The position numbers were made by a program, and so were the translations under genes. A model generated the notes under the pieces. The model was given only the letters and a program-made list of their open reading frames with translations, was not told the DNA's origin and searched no databases. A stretch of 64,000 nucleotides of DNA from Microvirga sp. (GTDB lineage Bacteria > Pseudomonadota > Alphaproteobacteria > Rhizobiales > Beijerinckiaceae): the NCBI RefSeq assembly GCF_014699075.1, contig NZ_JACXAB010000004.1, forward strand, positions 62,001 to 126,000, in the 5' to 3' direction. Shown piece after piece: positions 17,365-26,422 of the stretch; within the stretch, counting starts at the first letter, position 1; the number at the start of each line of letters is the position of its first letter.

Positions 17365-18501
17365 TCACGTTCCCCATGCGACGTAGTTCAGGATCGTATT
17401 GGTCCGTACGACACCCATCCGAAGCATGCCGGCGAACTGAACCTTGCCTGTATAGACAGCGCCCGTGCCCTGCGCGCCTGCCGGCAGGCGGAGATCCGGG
17501 TCGTCGAGCTTGATGATGGCGCCGAAGCGCGGAGCGGCCCGTGCGCTCACGTCAGGCAGAGCGCCCGATGGAGTGAGCGTTCCGCCGCTCGTGATGTCGG
17601 CGATGCTTTCGACCTTGCCGGTGAAGATCTGGCCCGGGTACATGGAGAAGATGACTTCGGCATACTCGCCCGGCTGCACCGCAAGAAACGACGCCTGGTC
17701 GAAGGTAGCAACCACCTTGCCCTTCATGTCGGCGTCCTGGTCGCAGACGAAGGGCATGACCGCTGCTGACGGGCCGACAATGGAGCCGGGCAGGATGTTC
17801 ACGTTGGTCACATACCCGTCGCAGGGCGCGGTGACGTTGGTCTCCGCAAGATTGGTGCGGGCGGCGGCGAGCTGCTGCTGCGCCTGTGCCACCGAGGTGT
17901 TCACGTTGCCGATGTTCGACTCGTAGGCGAGCCGGGCCCGGTCCTCCGCAGCCTTGGCCTCCGCCTCCCCTTGGCGGGCGGCTTCGAGGTTGCGGGTGGC
18001 GGTGTCGACGGCGGCCTGCGCCACGGTCCGGCTTTGGAGAAGCTCAGTCTGCCGGTCGAACGTCTGCTGCGCCAGGGCGACCTGCGCCTCGGCCCGGGCG
18101 CGGGCCGCCCTGGCTTGGTCAAGCGAGGCCTTGAGCTGGCCCACGTTCTGCTCGGCCGCGGCCAATGCTGCCTCCAGCCGTCGGACGTCGTACTCGAACG
18201 GCGTCGGGTCGATCCGGAACAGGGTCTCACCCCTTGACAACCGGATGTCAGGCTTGACCGCGATCTCCGCCACCCGGCCGGGAGCCGAGGTCCGCGGAGT
18301 AATCTGGACCACCCTCTGGAAGATGCGCACGTCCGAGGTGCCGGGGTGGTAGAAGTTCATCGCCACGAGGGCGAGAAAGATGATGATCGGCCCGGCCGAG
18401 GCGAAGAACAGCGCCACCGGCAGCGTGAACGGCAGCAGGCGCAGCTTCGCGAACACAAGCCAGACCAGGGCGGTGTAGATGATGAAGATCGGCCATTGCA
18501 T
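17365..18501 (-). CDS. HlyD-family secretion adaptor (YibH/EmrA type)
   Basis: The 378-residue protein has two N-terminal hydrophobic segments (about 3-20 and 25-47), the biotinyl-lipoyl half PGRVAEIAVKPDIRLSRGE, a long Ala/Gln-rich coiled coil (about 105-215) and the second lipoyl half APCDGYVTNVNILPGSIVG, then a beta-barrel domain. It is the last gene of the minus-strand operon that begins near 26.9 kb and directly follows a micro-protein and a DUF3302 gene, the usual YiaW-YibH pairing. It probably forms part of an envelope export system whose pump is unknown. Confidence 0.87.
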   Translation of the reverse strand: MQWPIFIIYTALVWLVFAKLRLLPFTLPVALFFASAGPIIIFLALVAMNFYHPGTSDVRIFQRVVQITPRTSAPGRVAEIAVKPDIRLSRGETLFRIDPTPFEYDVRRLEAALAAAEQNVGQLKASLDQARAARARAEAQVALAQQTFDRQTELLQSRTVAQAAVDTATRNLEAARQGEAEAKAAEDRARLAYESNIGNVNTSVAQAQQQLAAARTNLAETNVTAPCDGYVTNVNILPGSIVGPSAAVMPFVCDQDADMKGKVVATFDQASFLAVQPGEYAEVIFSMYPGQIFTGKVESIADITSGGTLTPSGALPDVSARAAPRFGAIIKLDDPDLRLPAGAQGTGAVYTGKVQFAGMLRMGVVRTNTILNYVAWGT

Positions 18502-18516
18502 GGTGGGCCTCGTTGG

Positions 18517-18687
18517 CTAACGGGCAGCGACGCGCTTCTGGAGCGTGTCGAGTCGGGCGTTCAGGTTGGCGAGCTCGCTGCGGACCGCCGAGACGGTCGC
18601 GTGCTCTTCGCTGCGCGGCTTCGTCTCGTTCTTGTGCCGCCAGTAGAGATAGAGGATGACCACGGAGCTGATGATGGCGGGGACCAT
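18517..18687 (-). CDS. Single-pass membrane micro-protein
   Basis: This 56-residue protein has one membrane segment (MVPAIISSVVILYLYWRH) followed by a polar helix with heptad character (SAVRSELANLNARLDTLQKR), which suggests it oligomerises as a coiled coil on the cytoplasmic face. Its ATG lies at the end of the DUF3302 gene, with almost no gap, so translation is coupled. Its position between DUF3302 and HlyD suggests that it is an accessory subunit of the same membrane assembly. No homologous function is known to me. Confidence 0.7.
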   Translation of the reverse strand: MVPAIISSVVILYLYWRHKNETKPRSEEHATVSAVRSELANLNARLDTLQKRVAAR

Positions 18688-18688
18688 G

Positions 18689-19051
18689 TCAGGCGATCCT
18701 TCTCGGGGAGGTGGAGCCGAGCCCGGCTTCGATGGCGGCGACCCGTTCCGACGTCCGGCGCAGGTCGGCCAGCAAGGCATCGAGATCCTCGCTCGTCGCG
18801 GCGGCTTGGCCACCCCGGGGCGAGGTATAGGCCCACACCAGCGCGACGGGCCACAGCACGAAGGTAATCAGGCCGAGCCAGCCGCAGACACTGATCGCAG
18901 CGGCCTGCGGATGGCCCCGGGAGCGGGCGATCCGGCCCGGCAGTCCGCCCAACGAGTAGACCGCCCAGATCCCGGCGACCACCAACGCGATAACGATGAC
19001 GAAGCACAGCCAGTAAAGCCAGTCTCCGCTGCCCTGCATCTGGAAGCCCAT
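18689..19051 (-). CDS. DUF3302 (YiaW-type) inner-membrane protein
   Basis: The 120-residue protein shows the DUF3302 pattern: a first membrane segment (LYWLCFVIVIALVVAGIW), the loop LGGLPGRIARSRGHPQAAAI, a second segment (GWLGLITFVLWPVALVWAY) and a polar C-terminal helix. Escherichia coli YiaW has the same layout beside the YiaV adaptor. Start at ATG 19051, preceded by GAGGAG. It belongs to the 26.9-17.4 kb operon and pairs with the HlyD gene two genes further on. A more diverged relative lies at 0-0.4 kb next to the other HlyD gene. Confidence 0.82.
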   Translation of the reverse strand: MGFQMQGSGDWLYWLCFVIVIALVVAGIWAVYSLGGLPGRIARSRGHPQAAAISVCGWLGLITFVLWPVALVWAYTSPRGGQAAATSEDLDALLADLRRTSERVAAIEAGLGSTSPRRIA

Positions 19052-19068
19052 GGTTGGGTTCTCCTCGA

Positions 19069-20478
19069 TCACTCGGCCGCGGTTTGTTCGACATCCGGCA
19101 GGCGCCAGGTCTTGTCGAAGAGCGGTTTCTGCGGCCCGTAGAAGCGCATCATGACCTCCCAGCCGCGGCCGGCTTGGGTGGGGACCCAGTTCGCCTCCTT
19201 GCCGGCGGGTGGCTTCGGCCCGAAGAAGAGATCGACCGATCCGTCCGCATTCACTTGCAGGCCTGGGGTCGTGGAACCCCGGGAGGGCCATTTCTGGTCC
19301 CGGATTAGGGCGTGCGTGGCGCGGTCGTAGACGGTGGCCGACCAGTAGAGCTCGGCCGGCACATTCGCAGGCACTGTCAGGCGATAGGTTTGGCCTCCAT
19401 CGAACGGTTGGCCGGTCCTGTCGCGGAGCGCCACCAAGTAGAACTGGCCCGTTCCCAGGTGCTTGACGCTAGAGAAGGCCATCGAGAAGAAGACGCCGCG
19501 GGCGTCGATGGGATACACCCCAGCCTTGGCGAAGTTGTCCGACAGTCCTTCGGTCAGGTCGTGCGCAAGCGGCAGCGCCCACTGCCCGTTCGGGTAGTAA
19601 GGCGAGAACAGGGCCTCGTAACCCTGATCAAGTACGGCGTGAGCCTCTTGGGCCGCCTGCTCCAGGAGCTTGCGCGTCTCGGCGGTTGGATTGAACGGCT
19701 TGCCCTGCTCGATGCCGACCGACTTGAGCTGGTCGATCATGGCCCTGTCCCGCTCCAACCAGGGCTCCCTTTGCACGAAGCGGTTGAGAGACTCGAAGAA
19801 GCGCGTGTCGTAGGGAATCGTGCTGTCGAACTCGACACTAATGGCATCGACGAAAGCTGTCGGAGGTGAATTGACCGTGCTGGACAGCGGGTAGAGCTTG
19901 ATCTGCTTGCCATAGGCCACCGCATTCGCGATGTCGGCCGCGGAGCCGCTGCTGACATTCGAACGCAGCAACGCCCCGGCCATGTTGGTGCCTGATCGGA
20001 GCACGATGTAGCCATCGGGCACCGTTCCCCCGTAGCCCGGAGGAAGGATGAGGTACTTGCCGCCCTTGCCCTTATCCGCGCCCGCCGGACCGACATCCTC
20101 CAGCGCGACCTGCCAAGCATCGAAAATCGTGCCGGTGATCGACCCTCCCTGGGCAGGCGGGATCTCCACCACCATCGGGCCGGTGGCCTTCATGTTGAGG
20201 AAGGGCATGAGGTAGATCGTGCTGGGATTGGGTGTGAGCGTCTGGTTTTTCCAATCCAGGAAGTTCGACCAGTAGACAACCTGGTTCTCCTTCGCGCCCG
20301 CTTTGAGGGCAGCCTGGAACATCAGGTCATAGTTGACCGCCGGCATGCCCCAGATCACCGCCTCGATCGCGCGGCGATGAATGGCGCGCTGCTCCAGCTC
20401 CTGCGGAGAGAAGCTCTGGGCAGATGCGGGTGCCGCCAGCGCCAGGGACGTCATTGCTGCAACGATTGCTCTCTTCAT
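19069..20478 (-). CDS. Exported DUF1254/DUF1214 protein
   Basis: The 469-residue protein has a signal peptide (MKRAIVAAMTSLALAAPASA), an N-terminal DUF1254 domain (about 40-170; IEAVIWGMPAVNYDLMFQ, NPSTIYLMPFLNM) and a C-terminal DUF1214 beta domain (about 340-455; TVPANVPAELYWSATVYD, GRGWEVMMRFYGP). Biochemical function of this family is not established; members are found in the periplasm and often beside sulfatases and HAD phosphatases. Its start codon overlaps the stop of the upstream HAD gene by 4 bases, so the two are translationally coupled. Confidence 0.9.
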   Translation of the reverse strand: MKRAIVAAMTSLALAAPASAQSFSPQELEQRAIHRRAIEAVIWGMPAVNYDLMFQAALKAGAKENQVVYWSNFLDWKNQTLTPNPSTIYLMPFLNMKATGPMVVEIPPAQGGSITGTIFDAWQVALEDVGPAGADKGKGGKYLILPPGYGGTVPDGYIVLRSGTNMAGALLRSNVSSGSAADIANAVAYGKQIKLYPLSSTVNSPPTAFVDAISVEFDSTIPYDTRFFESLNRFVQREPWLERDRAMIDQLKSVGIEQGKPFNPTAETRKLLEQAAQEAHAVLDQGYEALFSPYYPNGQWALPLAHDLTEGLSDNFAKAGVYPIDARGVFFSMAFSSVKHLGTGQFYLVALRDRTGQPFDGGQTYRLTVPANVPAELYWSATVYDRATHALIRDQKWPSRGSTTPGLQVNADGSVDLFFGPKPPAGKEANWVPTQAGRGWEVMMRFYGPQKPLFDKTWRLPDVEQTAAE

Positions 20479-21509
20479 AGCCGGTCCCCCGGTTGTTCGC
20501 TTGGTTCAGGGAAGATGATGCGCCAATCCCGCTTCATGTCGACCACGGTCCAGCCTTTGGACTGCGCCTCGTCCCATGCCTTGTCGAGCCTTCCGATATG
20601 GGACTGGCGGTCATAGGCCCACTCACGTTCTGCATCCGTGTGATGGACGATGCCCATGAAGCGCGCACCATCTCCTGCCGCCGTCCATTGCAGCATCTGA
20701 AGGTCGCCGTCCGAGTTGCCGAAGGCGAGGATCGGACGGCGTCCGATGAAGCGGTTGATGCCGACCGGCTTGCCGGGGCCATCGTCGACGAACTCGACCT
20801 CCGGCTCCTTCAGGAGCACCGGCTTGCCGTCGGCGCCGATCTCGAACTTCGTCACGGCGGACGAGCCCACCACCTGCTCGGGCGGGATGCCGTAGACCCG
20901 CTCGGCGAAGACGCGCATGAACTCGACGCCGCCGCCCGAGACGATGAATGTCTTAAACCCGTTTGCGCGCAGGTACCTGAGTAGCTCGATCTGCGGTTGG
21001 TAGACAAGGTCGGTGTAAGGACGGTTCTTCGTGGGGTGGCGCGCCGTCGCGAGCCAGTCCTTCACAGCCTTCGTGAATTCGGCCGTCGTCATGCCTGTGT
21101 GCGTGACGGTCACGATCTCTTGCAGATCTTTCTCGCCTGCCGTCAGGAGGGCTCTCAGGTCTCCTACGATGACGGAACGAAATAGCTCCTTGTCCCTCCA
21201 TTCTGGGCGCTGCGGCCCGAGCCGCCGAACCTCGTCCAACGCAAAGGCGAACTGGAAGTAGATCGGCTGCTCGGCCCAAAGGGTGCCGTCGTTGTCGAAG
21301 GTGGCGATACGCTCCTCGACGGGCACAAAGTCGGGTTCGCCCTCGCGGGTCACGCGCGCCACGAAATCAATGATCGCCTGCTTGGGAGCCGTGTCGTTCC
21401 AGGACGGCAGCGGGTCGGACGCCGGTGCTTGCGCCTGAACAGACGCGAGAGGCAGCCAGAGGGCCAGCAGGCCAGCTCCGAGAAGAGAGAGCAGGTGGCG
21501 GCGGTTCAT
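20475..21509 (-). CDS. Exported HAD-superfamily phosphatase
   Basis: The 344-residue enzyme has a signal peptide (MNRRHLLSLLGAGLLALWLP...VQAQA) and a haloacid-dehalogenase fold of the phosphoserine-phosphatase type: motif I FDNDGTLW with the nucleophilic Asp, motif II FIVSGGG, and motif IV ILAFGNSDGD. It should act on a phosphorylated substrate in the periplasm; the substrate cannot be read. AAGGAG lies 8 bases before the ATG. It sits between DUF1622 and DUF1254 in the sulfatase operon. A 28-residue fragment resembling its mature N-terminus lies 400 bases upstream (21910-21996), suggesting an earlier duplication. Confidence 0.88.
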   Translation of the reverse strand: MNRRHLLSLLGAGLLALWLPLASVQAQAPASDPLPSWNDTAPKQAIIDFVARVTREGEPDFVPVEERIATFDNDGTLWAEQPIYFQFAFALDEVRRLGPQRPEWRDKELFRSVIVGDLRALLTAGEKDLQEIVTVTHTGMTTAEFTKAVKDWLATARHPTKNRPYTDLVYQPQIELLRYLRANGFKTFIVSGGGVEFMRVFAERVYGIPPEQVVGSSAVTKFEIGADGKPVLLKEPEVEFVDDGPGKPVGINRFIGRRPILAFGNSDGDLQMLQWTAAGDGARFMGIVHHTDAEREWAYDRQSHIGRLDKAWDEAQSKGWTVVDMKRDWRIIFPEPSEQPGDRL

Positions 21510-21510
21510 C

Positions 21511-21897
21511 CTATGCTCCTTTCGTTTCCTGCACCCGCTCCCTGTTGCGTTCGTGCTGTCGCTCGCGGATCTCCGTCAGATCCCGTTCCAGGAAGAAATT
21601 GAGGAAGGTGCGGATCACCGCGATGGCGCCGAGCCGTGCAACTGATTCCCAGCCTGTGGTGATCGAGGTCTCGATGATGTCGGCCGCAAGCTGGAAGGTC
21701 AGGCCAGCGACCAGCACCCGGGCGTAGCGCAGCCAGACCTCGCGCCGCTCGATACTGTTCTCCGTTCCCGCCAACATGAGGCGAAGGCCAGCAATGAATG
21801 CCTCCAGAGTGCCAAACAGGACGATGACGAACGCCAGTGTGTCGACGAGGAGAACGGCGTATTCCGTGACGGTGACCAGCCATTCCTTCATTGGCAC
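21511..21897 (-). CDS. DUF1622 membrane protein
   Basis: The 128-residue protein has two or three hydrophobic segments (about 9-38, 59-78 and 82-98) with the family pattern LVDTLAFVIVLFGTLEAFIAG and ELADIIETSITTGW-like LAADIIETSI, followed by a charged C-terminal helix. DUF1622 proteins are small inner-membrane proteins of unknown role. Its stop codon is one base from the HAD start codon, so the two are coupled. Start could be the first or second Met (MPMKEW). Confidence 0.85.
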   Translation of the reverse strand: MPMKEWLVTVTEYAVLLVDTLAFVIVLFGTLEAFIAGLRLMLAGTENSIERREVWLRYARVLVAGLTFQLAADIIETSITTGWESVARLGAIAVIRTFLNFFLERDLTEIRERQHERNRERVQETKGA

Positions 21898-21909
21898 CTC
21901 CGGCAGCTC

Positions 21910-21996
21910 TCATGATGCACACCGTTGCGACGCGAGGTCGAGGATCGCCTGTTTGGCCGGTCCCTCGTCCCAGGATGAAAGAAAATCTTGGTCCAT
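21910..21996 (-). pseudogene. Remnant of a second HAD-phosphatase gene
   Basis: A 28-codon frame encodes MDQDFLSSWDEGPAKQAI followed by a short tail. The core SSWDEGPAKQAILD matches PSWNDTAPKQAIIDF near the mature N-terminus of the HAD phosphatase encoded at 20475-21509. Nothing corresponding to the catalytic domain follows. I read it as the 5' stump left after deletion of a duplicate, in the spacer between the arylsulfatase and DUF1622 genes; a functional micropeptide is possible but unlikely. Confidence 0.5.
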
Positions 21997-22064
21997 ACCG
22001 CAATCCTCCGGTCGCCTGCGGGTTTCAATCGGGCGGCGAGCCATCGCCCGCCGCCCGGACCGTC

Positions 22065-23627
22065 TCAGTGGTGCGCGCCACTCGCGGCTTCGCTCATCTT
22101 TGCCATCGCGTCGTCGAGGTTGAAGCTGCCGGCATGCTGAGCGGGTGGGAACTCCTTGAAGGTCCCCAGGAACTTGCCCGCAGCCGCCTGCGCGGCGAAC
22201 ATCAGGAAGCCGTTGTGCATGACCCAGTCCCAGTAGGCGTTCGAGGTGACGTCGGCGAACTCGTAGGGATCGGTCCTGAGGTTGAAGATCTTTGGAAACC
22301 GGAGCCGCACGAAAGGCTCGGCCCAGAGTCCCAGCGTGCCCTGGAGCCGCTGCTCCATGAACACCACCTTCCAATTGTCGTAGCGTATGGCGAGCACGTC
22401 CCCATCGTCGCTGAAGTAGAAGTAGATCTGGCGCGGGCTCTTCTTCTGCTGGCCTGTCAGGTATGGCAGAAGGTTGTAGCCGTCGATGTGGTTCTTGTAG
22501 GTTCTGCCTATCGCCTGATGGCCCTTCTTGAGCTTGTCGACCACATCCTCCTCGCCCGCCATCGCGAGAAAGGTCGGCAGCCAGTCGTGGTGCTGCACGA
22601 TGCCGTTGGAGATCGAGCCTGCCTCGATGTGCCCAGGCCAGCGCACCACCATCGGGACACGGAAGGCGCCCTCCCAGTTGGTGTTCTTCTCGGAGCGGAA
22701 CGGCGTCGTGCCGGCGTCGGGCCACGAATTGCGATGCGGTCCATTGTCTGTCGAGTACATCACGAACGTGTCGTCGGCGATGCCGAGCTCATCGAGGAAG
22801 TCGAGCACGCGTCCCACGAGTTCGTCGTGGTCGACCATGGTGTCGTGATAGTCCGACTGCCAGCGGCCTGCCTTGCCTTTGCTCTCCGGCTTGGGGTGCG
22901 TGATGAAGTGCATGTGGGTCGTGTTGAGCCACACGAAGAACGGCTTGCCGTCGGCGTTGGCACGCTTCATGAAGTCCACCGCCGCCCCGACAAACTCCTC
23001 GTCGCAGGTTTCCATGCGCTTTCTGGTGAGGGGGCCCGTGTCCTCGATCCTCTGCTTGCCGACACGCCCCCACCTCGGGTCCTCGGTCGGATCGTCCTCC
23101 TCGGCTGCCCATGAATGGATGACGCCGCGCGGGCCGAATCTCGCCCTGAAGCCGGGAATGTCCTCTTCGGTCGGGTAGCTCTCCATCTCCGGGTCTTCTT
23201 CGGCGTTCAGGTGATAGAGGTTGCCGAAGAACTCGTCGAAGCCGTGCATCGTCGGCAGGTGCCGGTTCAGGTCGCCGAGGTGATTCTTGCCGAACTGGCC
23301 GGTCGCATAGCCCTGGTTCTTGAGGAGGGCTGGGATGGTGACGATCGTATCCATCATCCCCTGCGGCGCGCCGGGCATGCCGACCTTGGATAGTCCAGTG
23401 CGATAGACACTCTGGCCGGTGATGAAGGACGAGCGTCCTGCGGTGCACGACTGCTCGCCATAGCTGTCGGTGAAGAGCATGCCTTCCTTGGCGAGGCGGT
23501 CGATGTTGGGCGTGCGGTAGCCCATCAGCCCCTGTGAGTAGCAGCTCAGGTTCGAGATGCCGATGTCGTCGCCCCAGATGACGAGGATATTGGGCTTGCC
23601 GTTTTGCTTCTTAGGCTGCTGTGCCAT
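22065..23627 (-). CDS. Arylsulfatase (formylglycine-dependent sulfatase)
   Basis: The 520-residue enzyme starts with the sulfatase metal site (NILVIWGDDIGISNLSCYS) and carries the signature CTAGRSSFITG near residue 70, in which Cys is converted to formylglycine; this fits the C-x-(P/A)-x-R rule. Further metal and sulfate-binding residues are in GQFGKNHLGD, THMHFITHPK and MYSTDNGPHRNSW. It hydrolyses sulfate esters; the natural substrate is unknown. There is no signal peptide, so it appears cytoplasmic or leaves by another route. The matching maturase gene lies 1 kb upstream in the same operon. GGGAGC precedes the ATG. Confidence 0.95.
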   Translation of the reverse strand: MAQQPKKQNGKPNILVIWGDDIGISNLSCYSQGLMGYRTPNIDRLAKEGMLFTDSYGEQSCTAGRSSFITGQSVYRTGLSKVGMPGAPQGMMDTIVTIPALLKNQGYATGQFGKNHLGDLNRHLPTMHGFDEFFGNLYHLNAEEDPEMESYPTEEDIPGFRARFGPRGVIHSWAAEEDDPTEDPRWGRVGKQRIEDTGPLTRKRMETCDEEFVGAAVDFMKRANADGKPFFVWLNTTHMHFITHPKPESKGKAGRWQSDYHDTMVDHDELVGRVLDFLDELGIADDTFVMYSTDNGPHRNSWPDAGTTPFRSEKNTNWEGAFRVPMVVRWPGHIEAGSISNGIVQHHDWLPTFLAMAGEEDVVDKLKKGHQAIGRTYKNHIDGYNLLPYLTGQQKKSPRQIYFYFSDDGDVLAIRYDNWKVVFMEQRLQGTLGLWAEPFVRLRFPKIFNLRTDPYEFADVTSNAYWDWVMHNGFLMFAAQAAAGKFLGTFKEFPPAQHAGSFNLDDAMAKMSEAASGAHH

Positions 23628-23678
23628 AGATGGCTCCCTAAACGTGAAGGCGGATCAAGTGGACGGGCCGGCGCCTCC

Positions 23679-24155
23679 TCAACCGAATGGCCCGACTTGG
23701 AAGATCATGCTCACGATGGCCGCGACGCCGATGACGAGCAGGACGACGGCGACGATCAGCGTGAGCGAGACGGGAAAATGGCTTTCGCCATGCACGAGGC
23801 CGGCAGCCTTCATCGCTTCGCGCTCATGGCGCAGGCCGACCATGAACTGCACGTGGTAGACGATGCCGATAACGAGCATCGTGATCCCGAGCAGCACCAG
23901 CGCCACGCCGAAATTGCGGGGCGCTGCCGCATGGGTGATGGTGCCCGCTTCCCGCAGCTTGTCGAACACCTGGTAGATCGTGAAGCCGAAGCTGATCAGG
24001 GACAACGATGTGCGAACCACCGACATCAGGGTGCGGTCGGCGCTCATCCGCGTGCGCTGAAACGACATGCCCGTGCGCCGGGACGACAGCTCGACCGAGA
24101 TCAGATCCGAGTCCGACTGCGCAGTGACGGGCGGCTTTCCTGCCGTGGGAGCCAT
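23679..24155 (-). CDS. DUF202 (YidH-family) membrane protein
   Basis: The 158-residue protein contains the DUF202 core: LSSRRTGMSFQRTRMSADRTLMSVVRTSLSLISFGFTIYQ, here split across a basic amphipathic stretch and the first membrane segment (positions 40-60), then two more segments (about 82-105 and 131-152). YidH-type proteins are small inner-membrane proteins of unknown function. It lies between the arylsulfatase gene and another membrane-protein gene with about 50 and 6 bases of spacing, so it belongs to the sulfatase operon. Confidence 0.85.
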   Translation of the reverse strand: MAPTAGKPPVTAQSDSDLISVELSSRRTGMSFQRTRMSADRTLMSVVRTSLSLISFGFTIYQVFDKLREAGTITHAAAPRNFGVALVLLGITMLVIGIVYHVQFMVGLRHEREAMKAAGLVHGESHFPVSLTLIVAVVLLVIGVAAIVSMIFQVGPFG

Positions 24156-24161
24156 GACGCG

Positions 24162-24665
24162 TCACCTCGCGCCATTAGAGGAGTGGACGAAGCGGCGGGC
24201 GATCAGACTGATCGGTCCGCGGAGCAGGAGGTACGGCAGCACGGCGAGCAGGAAAGTGATGAGCAGAGCTTCTCCAGGATAAAAGTTTCCAATCGCTCGC
24301 CACTGGTAGATCGCATCCATGCCGATCCCGAGAAGGATGATGCGAGCCGTCGCGAAGAGACCCTCACGAAGGCGGTCGCCACGCTCAATGGAGTCGCGAA
24401 GGATGGCCCGTAGGTACGGCACTCGATGGACCTTGGCGTCCTGGATCCCGTCATGCAGTGCGGCGATGAAGGCCATCGTTGGCTGGAGCAGGAAGCGGAA
24501 TGACATCGGCCCGCTTGGGCGCTCGGCGATGTCGCGCCAAATGCGCTGATGTACCTCGACCGAGAAGCCGTACCAGCCGAGGCCCAGCACGACCAAGGCA
24601 GCCGTAATGGTGACCACGAGCCAGGCCATGATGCGGGCACCTCGGGGTGCAGCCTGGGGGCTCAT
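24162..24665 (-). CDS. Membrane protein of unknown function in sulfatase operon
   Basis: The 167-residue protein has an N-terminal membrane segment (MAWLVVTITAALVVLGLGWYG), a central soluble region (FRFLLQPTMAFIAALHDGIQDAK) and two C-terminal hydrophobic stretches (about 115-135 and 137-155). I do not recognise a catalytic motif. Its ATG at 24665 overlaps the stop of the formylglycine-generating enzyme gene by 4 bases, which fixes the start and shows translational coupling. A role in sulfatase handling is only inferred from position. Confidence 0.7.
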   Translation of the reverse strand: MSPQAAPRGARIMAWLVVTITAALVVLGLGWYGFSVEVHQRIWRDIAERPSGPMSFRFLLQPTMAFIAALHDGIQDAKVHRVPYLRAILRDSIERGDRLREGLFATARIILLGIGMDAIYQWRAIGNFYPGEALLITFLLAVLPYLLLRGPISLIARRFVHSSNGAR

Positions 24666-25657
24666 GTGTTCGACCCTCGTCGCGACACGCACCGGAAGCC
24701 GATGTGGCTCGACGATGTGTCGACGGGCTGCGCATGCCGGGCGGCAGGCCGGTAGCGGCGGCAGTAGTTCGGCGCGCATAGGTGCGAGCCGCCCTTGAGC
24801 ACCTTGCGCGGAATACGGACTTGCGGCTGGCGCGGATCGTAGCTGTCGGCCTCGCGGCCGCCGCGCGGGTTCTCCGGAATGCAGCAGGCCTTAGACGCGT
24901 CATTGGGATGCTTCGGGGCGTACCAGTCCGAAGTCCATTCCCAGACGTTGCCGATCATGTCGTGAAGGCCATAGCCGTTGGGCGGGAAAGCGGTGACCGG
25001 CGAGGTGCGCTCGTAGCCGTCCTCGCGCTTGTTCTGGAACGGGAACGCACCTTGCCAGATGTTGGCCATGTGCCGCCCGCCCGGCGTGAACTCGTCGCCC
25101 CAGGCATACGCGGCGCTGTCGAGCCCGCCGCGGGCGGCAAACTCCCACTCGGCTTCGGTCGGCAGGTCCTTACCCGCCCAAGCCGCATAGGCTGCGGCAT
25201 CCTCGTAGGCGACATGCACCACCGGATGGTCGTCGAGCCCCTTGATCGAGGATTTAGGCCCGTAGGGTCGGCGCCAAGTTGCGCCGAAGGTGAAGGCCCA
25301 CCATTGGCTCCAGTCGCTTAGGGAGACCGGATAATCCGGTGGGCTGAAGACGAGGGATCCCGCCTTGAGCATTTCCGGCAAGGCGCCGGGATAATCCTTC
25401 GGATCGGGCTTGCGCTCCGCTACGGTGACATGGCCGGTCGCGTCGACGAAACGTCGGAAGTCCTGGTTGGTGACCGGCGTCCGATCGATCCAGAAGCCAT
25501 CGACGGTAACCCGGTGGACGGGAGCCTCCTCGGGGTAGTGCTTGTCCGAGCCCATGCGGAACGTGCCGCCCTGGATCCACGCCATGCCGGTATACGGCTG
25601 CTCGGCCCGTTTCGAGCTTGGTCTGGCGTCGAGGAGCGTCATCGCCATTTTCCTCAT
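24662..25657 (-). CDS. Formylglycine-generating enzyme (sulfatase-modifying factor)
   Basis: The 331-residue enzyme oxidises the active-site Cys of type I sulfatases to formylglycine. It shows the FGE-sulfatase fold: [65 protein letters not shown] and, near the C-terminus, [20 protein letters not shown], which holds the paired catalytic cysteines. Its substrate is very probably the arylsulfatase two genes downstream. The start is coupled to the aquaporin stop (4-base overlap); an ATG at 25642 with GAGG upstream is an alternative that would shorten it by five residues. Confidence 0.95.
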   Translation of the reverse strand: MRKMAMTLLDARPSSKRAEQPYTGMAWIQGGTFRMGSDKHYPEEAPVHRVTVDGFWIDRTPVTNQDFRRFVDATGHVTVAERKPDPKDYPGALPEMLKAGSLVFSPPDYPVSLSDWSQWWAFTFGATWRRPYGPKSSIKGLDDHPVVHVAYEDAAAYAAWAGKDLPTEAEWEFAARGGLDSAAYAWGDEFTPGGRHMANIWQGAFPFQNKREDGYERTSPVTAFPPNGYGLHDMIGNVWEWTSDWYAPKHPNDASKACCIPENPRGGREADSYDPRQPQVRIPRKVLKGGSHLCAPNYCRRYRPAARHAQPVDTSSSHIGFRCVSRRGSNT

Positions 25658-26406
25658 TCGGCCGGTGCCGGCGGCGAGACGCCGGTGACCTGTTCCGAGG
25701 GCTCCTCGCTGAGCCAGCGGTAGAGGATGCCGCCGAGTGCACCGCCGATCAGGGGGGCGACCCAGAACATCCAGAGCTGCGCCAGTGCCCAGCCGCCCGC
25801 GAACAGTGCCGGTCCGGTGCTGCGGGCCGGGTTGACGGAGGTGTTGGTGATCGGGATGCCGACGAGGTGGATCAGCGTGAGGCCAAGGCCGATGGCGATG
25901 GGCGCGAAGCCCAACGGCGCCTTGCCGTGAGTGGCCCCCATGATGATGAACAGGAACATCATGGTGAGCACGACCTCCGCCACGAAGCCGGACATCATGC
26001 TGTACTGGCCTGGCGAGTGCGCGCCATAGCCGTTGGCTGCAAAGCCCTTGGCAAGGTCGAACGTCGGTGACCCGACGGCGATAGCATAGAGGGCAGCCGC
26101 TGCGACGATTGCGCCGATCACCTGCGACACGACGTAGGGCACGATGTCCTGCTTGGGAAAGCGTCCGCCCGCCGCCAAGCCGACCGTCACCGCCGGGTTG
26201 AGGTGGCAGCCGGAGATGTGGCCGATGGCGTAGGCCATGGTCAGCACGCTCAGCCCGAAGGCGAGCGAGACGCCGAGCAGGCCAATGCCGACCTCAGGAA
26301 ACGCCGCTGCGATCACCGCGCTGCCGCAGCCCGCAAAGGTGAGCCAGAAGGTGCCGATGCCCTCGGCGACGCATCTGTGGATGTTCTGGCTGTTGCGGAG
26401 ATCCAT
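25654..26406 (-). CDS. aqpZ: Aquaporin Z-type water channel (MIP family)
   Basis: The 250-residue protein has six membrane segments and both half-pore motifs, [10 protein letters not shown] and SVNPARSTG, with the filter residues typical of AqpZ (GCGSAV start of helix 1, [13 protein letters not shown]). It conducts water across the inner membrane. AGGAGG lies 6 bases before the ATG at 26406. It is unusual to find it in front of, and coupled to, a sulfatase maturase gene; whether it transports something linked to the sulfatase pathway is unknown. Confidence 0.93.
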   Translation of the reverse strand: MDLRNSQNIHRCVAEGIGTFWLTFAGCGSAVIAAAFPEVGIGLLGVSLAFGLSVLTMAYAIGHISGCHLNPAVTVGLAAGGRFPKQDIVPYVVSQVIGAIVAAAALYAIAVGSPTFDLAKGFAANGYGAHSPGQYSMMSGFVAEVVLTMMFLFIIMGATHGKAPLGFAPIAIGLGLTLIHLVGIPITNTSVNPARSTGPALFAGGWALAQLWMFWVAPLIGGALGGILYRWLSEEPSEQVTGVSPPAPAE

Positions 26407-26422
26407 GATGTCCTCCTGTGTG

